A DNA stretch of 41,957 bases from Pleurotus ostreatus/Saccharomyces cerevisiae fusant. Taxonomy: Eukaryota; Opisthokonta. This document shows positions 30,101 to 39,192 of the stretch, piece after piece. Numbering within the stretch: position 1 is the stretch's first letter; each line of letters begins with the position of its first letter. The stretch lies in contig JAMQCK010000188.1 in NCBI GenBank assembly GCA_024196135.1, forward strand, positions 1-41,957, in the 5' to 3' direction. The notes under the pieces are model-generated. The model was not told the DNA's origin, made no database searches, and worked only from the letters and a program-made list of their open reading frames with translations. A program made the position numbers and the translations under genes.

Positions 30101-31847
30101 ATGAGCGCACCCCCGCCGTCTTCGCAGACGATGGAAGCCCTGCAGGTCCTGACCAACGCAATGCACGAAGCCGAGGCCCTTCGCGCCCACCTCGCCGATG
30201 AGACTGCCGTCCGCTGCGCTGCGGAACGTGCGCGCGATGAGGCCCTCGTCGATCGAGAAGAAGCGATGGCTGACCTCGAGCGTGTACGCGCCCATTGCGA
30301 CCGCGTCGAGCGCGAGGCGGGCACGACGCGCGCGCAGCTGGAGCAGGCCCTCCAGGAGTGCCTTGCGCTGCGCCAACGTCTCAGTGCGATCGGCATGCTC
30401 GTCGCCAGCGCGGACGAGGTCGCCACCACCCCTTCGCCCCCGTCCGCGCACTGCATTCCGCCGCAGCACCAGCGCCAGCTCACGCCAGACTCCCGCCGTC
30501 AACTCTCGCCCGACCGCTACCTCCCCCCACCGCATGCTTCTCAGGCCCCCACTCCGCCGTACACCCGCGGCACCTCGCACCACAGCTCCTCCGTCCAAAG
30601 CACATTCCCCGGCTCCACCCACCCCTCCGCGTCCGCTCCCAGCCGCTCAAACACCCCGCCCACGACGCCTCCCGAGAGCGGCATTCGATCGACCGTGGAT
30701 ATGGGCCCGCGATCGAGCTACGCCGCCGCCTTTGATCTCCGGCCCACTGTCGGCCCCGCTACGCCTGGGTTCGCGACGTCCGCGTCGACGGGGTTCCCGA
30801 CCTCCGGCTATCGGCGCCAGCGCAGCGCGTCGACGGAGGGCGAGCCGCCGGCGAAGCGTCAGCATGCCGCCTCGGCGAGCGAGTGGCAGCAGCCGCAAGG
30901 GCACCGCGTTATTCGATTGCCCGAGGACGTGCGCTCCCTGTCGCAGCCAGCATGTTCCGGCGGTGCTGCGCGCGATGTCTTCGGCGGTGTTGTGCCGCAA
31001 GCGCACTCTCCCCACCCTAGCCTGCAGCCGCCCTCCCCACACCCAAGCCTTCAGCCGGCCTCGCCTCGCCCGAGCGTGGCGCACTCAAGCCCACTGCCGT
31101 CGATCCCGTCTACACCGGAGCCTGACACCAAGCCCGCGGCCTCTTCGGTCTCCCCGCCCACCTCAGCGAAAGGAAGCGCGACGACGGTCAAGGCGCCGTC
31201 GAAAGATCTCCCGAGTGCGACAGCGAAGGTGGTCACGACGGCCACCGCCACCGTGCTGCTGAACGCCGAGGGCAAGCGGATATGCGGCGAGTGCGGCATA
31301 CCCGGGCGCGAGCTTGACGGCAAGTGCGTCGAGAAGTGGGGCCCGGGGCCGAAGGGGAGGGGGACGGTGTGCTCGAAGTGAGTTACTTACCCTCGTCGCC
31401 GTTATCAAACTGGGATTGACCGCTTGAAGATGTCGCAAGAAGATGCGCGCAGCGGAGAAGAAGCACCGCATTGGGAGCATCAACCCCACGGTCGCGAAGC
31501 TCTCCCCCCTCGACGACGACGAGCTGCTTGAGCTCGGCTCGCGCCCCGCTAGTCGCGCACGCGGCGGCGCTGGGCGCCTGGGCTCGAGCGGTAGCGCGCC
31601 GGTAGGGGTGAAGGGCGCTCCCGCGAGACCTACGAACATGCGCCGCATGTCGTCAGCGTCCAACGCGGGGATGGCACACATTGCGACGCTGCAGGGGGAG
31701 GCTGCAGACGATGATCTCGATGATCTTCTGGACGACGACGAGGAAGATGGCGGTGAGGATGAGCTGGTCGATAATGACGAGTTCATGGCCGCCGTTGATG
31801 CGGCCGAGTCCGGCGTAGGGGTTGGCGGTGATGCTTTTTCGCCGTAG
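30101..31847 (+). CDS. Coiled-coil protein with C-terminal Cys4 (GATA-like) zinc finger and acidic tail (564 aa)
   Basis: Two exons, 30101-31377 and 31430-31847, joined by a 52-nt intron that completes the zinc finger. Residues ~10-105 form a long coiled coil rich in Ala, Glu and Arg. Residues ~110-380 are low-complexity Pro/Ser/Thr/Gln, with repeated SPHPSLQP-type units. The finger reads CGECGIPGRELDGKC, then VEKWGPGPKGRGTVCSKCRK: Cys395, 398, 424 and 427 as a C-x2-C-x25-C-x2-C core, plus Cys409. Basic residues follow, then a disordered tail ending in a strongly acidic stretch (DDDLDDLLDDDEEDGGEDEL). The VEKWGPGP..GTVC core is shared by a group of basidiomycete proteins. It is probably a DNA-binding or chromatin-associated regulator with dimerising coil and acidic activation region; this role is inferred. 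Without splicing, the protein stops at CSK and loses the last cysteine. Confidence 0.8.
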
Positions 31848-32589
31848 CGTGATTGCGCGTCCTTCCTACTTCCTTTCCTCCTCCCCGCCTTCACTCTTGG
31901 CGCTTCGGCGCTCTGATGTGCGCGCTGCGCCTTCCCGGCACGCACAGCATCTTTGCAGCAGGCGCGTTATCCTGCTGCAAGTGGACTCCCGATCCTTTGT
32001 TGAATCCCGCCTCTCTTACCTACCTACCTACTCATTTACTTGTGATCCTCCATCCTCATCCCCACCCTGCATCGTGATCCCCGTCATCAGTCTGCGAATC
32101 CACCATATACTTATCTACTCACTCGCCTACCTACCGCTGTCAATTGTCGAATGTACTCTACCGTCCTGGCCCCCGCATTAATTGTCTAAGTATTTCGTCG
32201 CTGTGTTGTAATTTATTCGTCTGCGTTGGTTGTTCAATTGGTCCCCCGATTTGTGGGCTGCGTGTCTCGATGAGCTCGGCGTGGACAGTGCATCGTTTGG
32301 AGATTGGTGGACGGTCATAGCGTCGGGAAGCAGAGCTCTCTGCAGCGCTCGCCCCAATCGAAGTTCGAAAGTGGAATTCGCGCGTGAAAATTACCGTCGG
32401 CATTTGCCATAGGGGGTGGCGCGAGGTCGTACAGCGCAAAAGCGGGCACAGCGAGACATAAGTAGATGTGCATGTCATTGCGGAAAATATAGATAACTCG
32501 AGATTGAATTTCCATACATCGCAGCCTTACGCTGCCAGCTACTTTCCCTTCCTTCCTTACCACCGCCTACGCCGACAGCTAACCACTCC
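31848..32589. other. Intergenic region between convergent genes
   Basis: This 742-nt gap holds the 3' ends of the zinc-finger gene (+) and the methyltransferase gene (-). It contains CT-rich stretches with CTACCTACCTAC microrepeats near 32020-32035, and no gene. Confidence 0.5.
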
Positions 32590-33901
32590 CTACGCCACCT
32601 TCCCCAAAATCAGCGCCAACGGCCACTCGACCATCACATGCTCCCCGACCTCGCCCTTCTCCCTCCGCACGACCTCCTGCAGCGCCTTCCAGAAGCGGAC
32701 GCTGATATCGCCGTCCGGGTGCGCGAGGTCGTGCGGGTACTTCTCGTGGAAGGTGTGCAGGGAGGAGAAGGTGTGGAGGTAGCCGAGGAGGCCGTCCCAG
32801 GTCGTCTTGGTGCGCAGGATGACGGGGCGAGGGGAGGGGAGGGTGGGGTGGTGGGGGCCTAAGGAAGTGGGTTGGGGTTAGTGAGTAAGTTGAGGGGAGA
32901 GGGGCGGGGTGAGGGAACGGAATGCGGGGGAAGGGGGGAGGGGGACACCAGCAAGAGCTAAGGAGAGAAAACATGACCACTTACCCGTGAAGTAGATGCG
33001 CTGGAAGTCGGAGAGCATACCCGGTACGACGTCGTTACCGTTGGGGATCGCCTGCAGGTGCTCGTCGACGATAGTGCGTCCTGGGCGCTCCCAGTGAGGA
33101 CCCAATGAGTTCTCGGGATCAGTGCCTTGGCTGTACTAACGATAATTAGGTCAATAAGTAAGACATTCCGAGAGGGAGAGAGATACCTGGTGGATCAAGG
33201 GTGTCGCCGAGGGGTAGTCGCTCAGCCTAAATTCAGAGTAGCCCTAATTAAGAGTGCGTCAACTTCGCCATTGAAGTCAGTTTCTAGCAGAGTCGCCTAC
33301 CCAAACAGCGACTGTCCCACCCGGACGCATCACCCTTGCAAGCTCCGGCCAGAGTTTCGACCAGTTAAACCAGTGCGCCGCTTGCGCTGATGAGCGCGGA
33401 AAACTATAATTAGGGGCAACACATTGTTTCTGCACGCAGACGCCTCACCGGAAACAGTCATGTCGACAGACTTGTCGGGGAAGGACGAAAGGTCCTCGGC
33501 GGCGCTATGCACGAAGCGGAACTGGTCCGTGCCGGTGGGGTAAAGCGACTCGACGCGAGTGCGCGCGCCCTGCAGCATCTTCTCGCTGGGGTCGATGCCG
33601 ACGACGCGCTTGAATTGGGAGAGTTCAGTCGTGGCTTGGCCTGTGGGAGGTGATGGTTAAATATAGATAAAGGATTAGCAAGGGGGAAGGAGGAGGGGAA
33701 GGCGGGTATGATCTCAAGGGTGAAGGGGATTGGAGCAGATGATTTACCTGTACCACAGCCTAAGTCAAGAGCCATGTTCCAACGAGCGCGCTTGTCGCTC
33801 TCGTGATACTTAAGTATCAAGTCATAGAGCGTCCTTGGGTAAGTGGGCCTCGCAGCTGCATATCTTGCGGTGTCGAACGTCTTCTTGGCAAAGGTAGCCA
33901 T
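32590..33901 (-). CDS. SAM-dependent class I methyltransferase (302 aa)
   Basis: Six exons on minus: 33901-33748, 33640-33449, 33386-33301, 33243-33187, 33135-32985, 32858-32590. The start MATFAKKTFDTARYAAARPTYP is a hallmark of fungal methyltransferases of the trans-aconitate/Crg1-like type (methyltransferase 11 fold). Motif I is LDLGCGTGQ (45-53, split by intron 1), acidic loop VVGIDPSEKML, motif IV region SVDMTVSAQAAHWFNW, and RPGGTVAVW. It should transfer a methyl group from SAM to a small acid or lipid-like molecule in the cytosol; the exact substrate cannot be told. The length is right for the group. Its start codon is 213 bp from that of the divergent FAD oxidoreductase, so co-regulation is plausible. 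The intron between 32859 and 32984 is purine-rich on the plus strand, that is CT-rich in the transcript. Confidence 0.9.
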
Positions 33902-34114
33902 TGCTGCAAGTCCCTACCCAGTCCTCAGTACCTAAAGACCTATTGTAGCCTGTAAAACATGGGTTTCTCACCTCCCTCGAGCGCAACGAGTCGAAGTACT
34001 GGACAAGGAGCACTCCGGGCCGCCCAAACGCTGCTGGGGAAACATGCGCCCGTGACTCACAAAACGTGGGAAATCAACAATCACATGACCCGCCGGCGCT
34101 TATTCCCGACCACC
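33902..34114. promoter_or_regulatory. Shared divergent promoter of methyltransferase and FAD oxidoreductase
   Basis: 213 nt separate the two divergent start codons. If the oxidoreductase starts at 34085 the gap is only 183 nt. No clear TATA box is visible. Confidence 0.4.
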
Positions 34115-36128
34115 ATGCGCGCCCCATCGATGTTCGCGCCCCTGCTTCTTCTGCATGCCATGCCCGTGCTTTCCACGGTTCTCAATCCTTTTGAGGACTC
34201 TCAGGCAGTATTTGCTTCTCCGCAAGCTGAGAGTTTTCGGCCGGCGGGCTTACCGCATCCCAATCCGAGCAAGTCATTTTGGATAGATAGCTCGCCGGAT
34301 GCGAATCCGCTGGCGAGGGAGGGGAGTGAGGGCGCATTGACCTCGGATGCGGATGTGTGCATTATTGGCTCTGGAATGACTGGCGTCTCGGCCGCGTACG
34401 CGTTGTCAAAGCAAACACCGGGGCTAAAGGTGGTGATTCTGGAAGCGCGTAACTTTTGTCAGTGTTTCTCTCCATTTATTTCATATGTGCAGACAACTCA
34501 CCGGGAAACCTCGGACAGGTGCTGGAGCTACCGGTAGATCAACTTACTCACTCTTCTTTTCCAGCGTATGCCTAACGATAAGCAGGTCGAAATGGCGGTC
34601 ACTTAACCCCTGCGTTAGTCGAAGGCTTCATATCAACGCATGAGAAGTACGGGACAGAACAAACTCTCAAGAGCTACGCCCTCGAGAACTACACCGCCAC
34701 GGAAATGGTCAAGGTCATCCACGAGCATGGGCTTGAGGAGGCCGTCGACCTCGTCGAGGGCGGGCATATCTCGCTCCTTATCACGGAAAAGGAGGTCGAG
34801 CTGGCGAAGGCGGAAATTGCCGCGGCGAAGAAAGCTGGCCAGGATCTGAGCGCCGTGACGTGGATTGACGCGGAGGAGATGGAAGAGGTATGTGAATTGC
34901 GCCATTTTACTGCGCAGTTACACACCTCGTCCACCTGGACGCGGTTTACTGACTCTTTGCTTAGCAATACGGAACGTCCTACCACGGCATCCGCATCCCT
35001 GCGCACAACCTCTGGCCTCTCAAATTCGTGACCCAGCTTTACCACCTCGCGTCGAAGAACCTCAACCTCACATTGCACACGCGCACGCCGGTAAACGCTG
35101 TCACGCCGCTCTCCTCATCAGACGGTAGTAAGTCTCCTCTACTTTTCACGCAATGCTTCCTCTGACGAACTATCCTTGATAGCAACTAGCAACCGCCGCT
35201 GGTCCCTCTCCACCCCCCGCGGCGCCGTCGCCTGCAACTACGTCCTGCACGCCACCAACGCCTACGCCAGCCACCTCCTGCCGCATCTCGCCGGTCCCGC
35301 AGGCATCGTCCCCGCACGAGGGCAGGTCGCCGCCCTGCGCGCAGCGGCTCCGCTCGAGGAGCTTACTACCGTGAGCTGGGACGGAAACGAGGGCTTTGAG
35401 TATTGGTTTCCGAGGCCGGTGAGGGGGCAGGGTAAGGGTGGCACGGAGAACAACAATGCTGCCGCTAACAATAGCGCCACAGAGGGCAGCAACTCTACGT
35501 CCACAGCCAACCCCACCCACCCCCTCGTCATCGTCGGCGGCGGGCGCGAGGCCGCCGCGCCCACCTACGAGACCGGCGTCGAGGACGACAGCGCGGTGAA
35601 CCCGTCCGTGAGCCGCGTGCTGCGCGACTTCCTGCCGGAGGTGTTCCCGGGGAAGTATGAGCGGGGGCGGGAGTTCGAGATGGAGTGGACGGGGATTATG
35701 GGGTTCACGAGGTTGGGGGTGCCGTTTGTGAGTGGGTTTGCTTTCTGCGCATATTCGATAACGCGTCGTATTCGATGGGATGAAGGTTCATTCGGATGCT
35801 GACGAATCTCTCTATCAGGTCGGCCCCGTACTCGACAAGACGAAAGCCGAGACATTCAAGGGCCAGTACATCTCCGCGGGCTACACGGGCCATGGGATGC
35901 CGAAGGCGTATGCTTGGTGCGTGCATTTTGTGTGCATCAGTTCATCCGTTTATGAGACGATGGGACAATGTTCGTTCACGAGGCATCGACTAACCATATG
36001 CCACCCTCAGCGCGGAAGCGGCCGCATCCATGATCGCCGCAGACATCAAGAACGAGACGTGGGAGCAGCCAGAGTGGCTTCCCGACCGGTACTTGACGTG
36101 GAAGAGGGATGGGTTGACCGGGCTGTGA
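34115..36128 (+). CDS. FAD-dependent oxidoreductase, DAO family, with signal peptide (527 aa)
   Basis: Seven exons: 34115-34457, 34519-34533 (15-nt microexon), 34586-34887, 34965-35127, 35183-35727, 35819-35916, 36011-36128. The FAD site is GSGMTG (85-90) with Glu110 at the end of beta-2 (VVILEARNF), then CAGATGRNGGHLTP across two splices; the microexon encodes the AGAT part. Further DAO features are ATNAYASHLLPHLAG, PARGQVAALRA, EYWFPRP, EMEWTGIMGFTRLGVPFVGP and GYTGHGMPKAY near the flavin-binding C-terminus. It should oxidise a C-N bond of an amine or amino acid using FAD and oxygen. The start at 34115 yields a hydrophobic leader (MFAPLLLLHAMPVLS), suggesting secretory entry; in-frame ATGs at 34085 and 34130 are alternatives. 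An Asn/Thr-rich insert (around NNNAAANNSATEGSNSTST) is unusual. Confidence 0.92.
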
Positions 36129-36672
36129 GGGATGTGGTGCGATGGGCGAGCTGTGATCTTAAGCTGAAGGTGGATTCAGAGGGAGGTGATTATCAAGGAG
36201 CGGATATAGAGGAGACGGTGCGTGGACGGTTGATATGTACTGAATATCAGATCTGGGCTTTAAGCCCTGGATAACCAAGAAGACTTGACATTATCCTGTA
36301 CTGCTGTGCGCTTCCATTGGCAGAACCCTTTCGTCAGATCGCCCCGGCCTCAGCCCCATCCTGCCACCATCTCCCTCATCACATCGGCTGATCTCCGCGG
36401 ATCCATCATCTTTTTCATCAGTGTTTATTCAACCCTTTTGGGTTGCGACAGGTACCGACATGCCTCGAACACGGCTTGTCTCCGTGTTGGCCATTCTCTT
36501 ATTGAAGCATAGCATTAAGTAGGTGCGGCCGACCCTGGCCGCCAGAGACCCTCGAAGCGCATTCATCGGCGAGTATAAGAGGGCGCTCTCCTTGACTCGG
36601 AGCCCTTTCGAACTTGTACTCCGCTAACCACACGAGCTCAACTCGAGCTTACTGTAACTCGAGCGCACCACA
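36129..36672. other. Intergenic region with promoter of secreted protein B
   Basis: This 544-nt gap lies between two plus-strand genes. The only feature seen is the TATA box at 36574. An ORF at 36285-36512 has no recognisable domain. Confidence 0.5.
36574..36580 (+). promoter_or_regulatory. TATA box of secreted protein B
   Basis: TATAAGA, 93-99 nt upstream of the ATG at 36673; the position matches the TATA box of the paralogue at 23380. Confidence 0.65.
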
Positions 36673-37367
36673 ATGATCCTCAGTAACATCCTTACCACGC
36701 TCGCCCTCTTCGCCACCACCACCCTCGCCAGCGGCTCGACCGAGTGCACGCGGACTACCTACGTGACGTCGACGACGTCGTACCCGGGCGCGACGACGAC
36801 GGCGTATGTGGATGGGGGTGAGTGATAGAGCGCTAATGTCCTTCTTTTTCCGTAGATGTGCAGTAGAAGTCTTCCTGCTCGGTGCGCGGTCCGATTCTGC
36901 CTGCTCGAGATGTTTTCTAGATGGGTCTGCTCGAGCGAGGATCGCAGCACGAGTTTGAAAGTGGTCGGCGGAGAGATGAAGCTGAACTGACGCCCCTTCT
37001 TCCCCCAGTCTACACCACCCATTCGACCGTCTGGGTGACGGTCACGCCCTCTTTGACGCCCGCGCCGGCTGCCACTCAGGCGCTGGAGGCGCGCGGCTCG
37101 CCTTGCAGGTGCGTGTTGGATGAGCTTGTTATGGATTCTGTGCTAACGATCATTTCACCGGCACCCATGACTCAAATCCCATAAACGCCCCCTTCACCCC
37201 CTACCCCACCCAGCTCCTACACCACCACCACCTCCACCCGGCTCGAGGACAACCCGGACCCGTCCTGGACGTGGACGATCACGGAGTGGGCGACGACGGT
37301 GACCGGGGCGCCGACGACGGTGTCGACGTGTGCGATTTATACGACGCCGGATGCGTGTGGGTTGTAA
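36673..37367 (+). CDS. Small secreted Thr-rich protein, copy B (132 aa)
   Basis: Three exons: 36673-36817, 37009-37108, 37214-37367. The signal peptide (MILSNILTTLALFATTTLA) precedes SGSTECTRTTY, a TSTTSYPGATTT run, VYTTHSTVWVTVTPSLTP, EARGSPCR at the second splice, SSYTTTTST and TEWATTVTGAPTTVSTC, ending DACGL. Copy A at 22709-23276 aligns along the whole length, with introns at the same codons and phases. The first intron is longer here (191 nt against 76 nt). Four cysteines are shared. The N-terminal half is more diverged than the TEWATTVTG end. It is probably a secreted, O-glycosylated cell-surface or extracellular protein; no known domain. Its stop is 130 nt from that of the convergent GPI-protein gene. 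Confidence 0.8.
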
Positions 37368-37497
37368 GAGGGTGTCTGCTCGTGTATGGAGGTATGGGGA
37401 TGTCGTATGGCGGGCGTACAAGGTTGAAGTCAGCGCATATAACATCGGTCAGAAGTATATTGTTGTTCGTTAGTGATCGTACAAAGGTTTCGTATCG

Positions 37498-38150
37498 TTA
37501 GTTCCCAAGCACGAAGAGCACCGGCAAAGCGAGCCATGCCCATCCCATAGACGCTTTCAATCCAGCAGCGCCATCATTGTCCCCACCATCGGTCGTGCTC
37601 GGCGAGGCGCTCGAGCTCGTGCTGGTGCCGGAGCGAGTGGTCGAGACGCTGGAGGTCGTCGTCCCACTGGTAGTTACAGCTGGGCTAGTAGAGGTCGTTG
37701 CATTCGTAGCCGACGACGCGCCCCCACTCGCCGTCGTCGTCGTCTCCGGCACCGTGCTCGGAACGCTGATGAACGTCGAGCCATCGCTCGGCATCCTAGA
37801 CGACGTCAGCGAGGCGGGAGGAGAGAGCGTGACGGGTGTGGAGGATGTGGTTGTGGCGGTCGTGCAGGCGTAGGGGCCGGAGCCGGAGCTTTGGGAGTGT
37901 GGAAGGATGAGGTGTGGATGAGCGGATGCGAGATGGTGCGGGTGCGGATGGGATGGGTAGTACGAGAGGGAAGAAGGAGAAAGGAAGAGTCAGCTATCGT
38001 TGGTAGTGGGGTGGGACGTAGCACTCACGAGCTTATGGAGATCAAGGTAGAGTAGATGCTCGTGGGCAGCTCTACGGTCCCCGTCTCGGTGTTGCTGTTC
38101 TGAGCCTGAACAGCGAGGGCCGCGAGGGCCAGGAGCGAGGGTGTCTTCAT
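37498..38150 (-). CDS. Ser/Thr-rich GPI-anchored cell-surface protein (170 aa)
   Basis: Two exons, 38150-38029 and 37888-37498. The signal peptide (MKTPSLLALAALAVQA) is followed by a short N-terminal part, then over 100 residues dominated by Thr, Ser and Ala (TTSSTPVTLSPP, TSTSPAVTTSGTTTSS, TSTSSSASPSTT). After an Asp/Gly-rich segment (DGGDNDGAAG), the protein ends in a hydrophobic tail (MGWAWLALPVLFVLG), the classic GPI-attachment signal. It should be a heavily O-mannosylated, wall- or membrane-bound protein. The donor GTGAGT is good, but the acceptor (CCCAAAG) is not a usual YAG, so the start of exon 2 is uncertain; the long intron (140 nt) might hide a further small exon. The frame requires removal of this intron. 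Confidence 0.7.
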
Positions 38151-38416
38151 CGCGTATCCTTCAACCAAGCAGAAAGCACCTGGTGGCCGCAGAGAGCAAG
38201 CTGGCTGCTGGGGATAAGACGGTCGACGGTAGCATGAGGCCGTCTGATCAGCTGATGGCGATGACTTCCATAACGAAAGGTCCAGAATCAAGCGCGCCAG
38301 GACTCGAGCACTGGAAGTCAATGGCTTCAGCTACGCATGAGGGTGTCGATGAGTACGTGAAGGGGAAGCACGGAGTGGAGAAGCTGATGATGGGAGGAAG
38401 CTGCCTTTGTTTGTTC

Positions 38417-38452
38417 GCTTGACGCGCCTTTGTTTGTTCGCCCGCGTCAAGC
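38417..38452. repeat. Perfect 10-bp inverted repeat (hairpin) with 16-nt loop
   Basis: Arms GCTTGACGCG (38417-38426) and CGCGTCAAGC (38443-38452) enclose a loop containing a copy of TTTGTTTGTTCGC, which is also present just left of the first arm (38405-38418). The hairpin therefore sits within a 23-24-bp imperfect tandem duplication. Confidence 0.8.
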
Positions 38453-38508
38453 AAAGCCGACCAAACATGTACATCGTGATGGCGTCCGGCTTGCTCTTAA
38501 CCACCATG
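38430..38508 (+). repeat. Dispersed repeat, copy 1 (left of P450-B)
   Basis: It shares TTGTTTGTTCGCC, then CCAAACATGTACATCG.GAT, then ACC.CCATG in the same order and spacing with 41659-41732. Between these blocks the copies are diverged. The two copies are in the same orientation and enclose the whole P450-B gene. Confidence 0.75.
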
Positions 38509-39192
38509 TTCCGGTGCACTTTGCATGCGGAAGAGCAGTATCTCTCCATTCAACTATTCCCAGAGAATGGTTTCTCAGAATGACCATATCATGGCTTCTC
38601 CGCTGAGAGCTTCATCTACAAATTTTGGACCAGGACCGACGCATCTGGATGCGCGCTACACGTACAAGCAAGCAGGCTGTCCTCATCCGAATTCTTTGAC
38701 TCCGTTCTCTGATGTAGTCGTGGCATTATACATACAAGGCTCGTGTGTGCGACGGAGCTGACCTCGACCCGACAGGTACCCTCCGACCGATGATTGGCGT
38801 TCGGGAAGAAGCTCGGCTTCATGATGTAGAAGAGACGCATGCTTCTGAATTGCGCTGTCAAGAAATCATTTCCGTCTTCTCGCCCAGTCTATAGGAGCAT
38901 ACGCGACCTCGCTTACTTTCTACATAGTGGCTGGAGCTCAACAGACGTCTGGCGTTCCTCTCCACTTGAGGCGTTCTCGACAACATCCGGTCAATCCAAC
39001 CCTCACTCGGATGCAACACCAGCCATTCAGCTATCGATGACAGGTCGCTCCATGGCCAATTGCAGGAGCGTCATGGCGGTGATTGAACTGCGCTATCGGG
39101 TACAAGGCGGGCGAATAGCGACCCGAAATTATGCTTAAAACGCGCCAATTGTCATTGGAGTGAAATTTTCGCCTAATAATCTTCCCTTTACC

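Larger units (their letters stand above)
38151..39192. other. Intergenic region upstream of P450-B
   Basis: This 1-kb gap lies between divergently transcribed genes. It holds the hairpin and dispersed repeat at 38417-38508. No gene is visible in the rest. GCTTAAAAC at about 39133 is a weak TATA-like element 55 nt before the P450-B start. Confidence 0.45.

Noticed and set aside
30198..31262. 354-aa plus-strand ORF overlapping the zinc-finger gene
   Set aside because: Arg/Pro/Ser-rich shadow frame of the GC-rich exon at 30101-31377, which alone carries the coiled coil and zinc finger.
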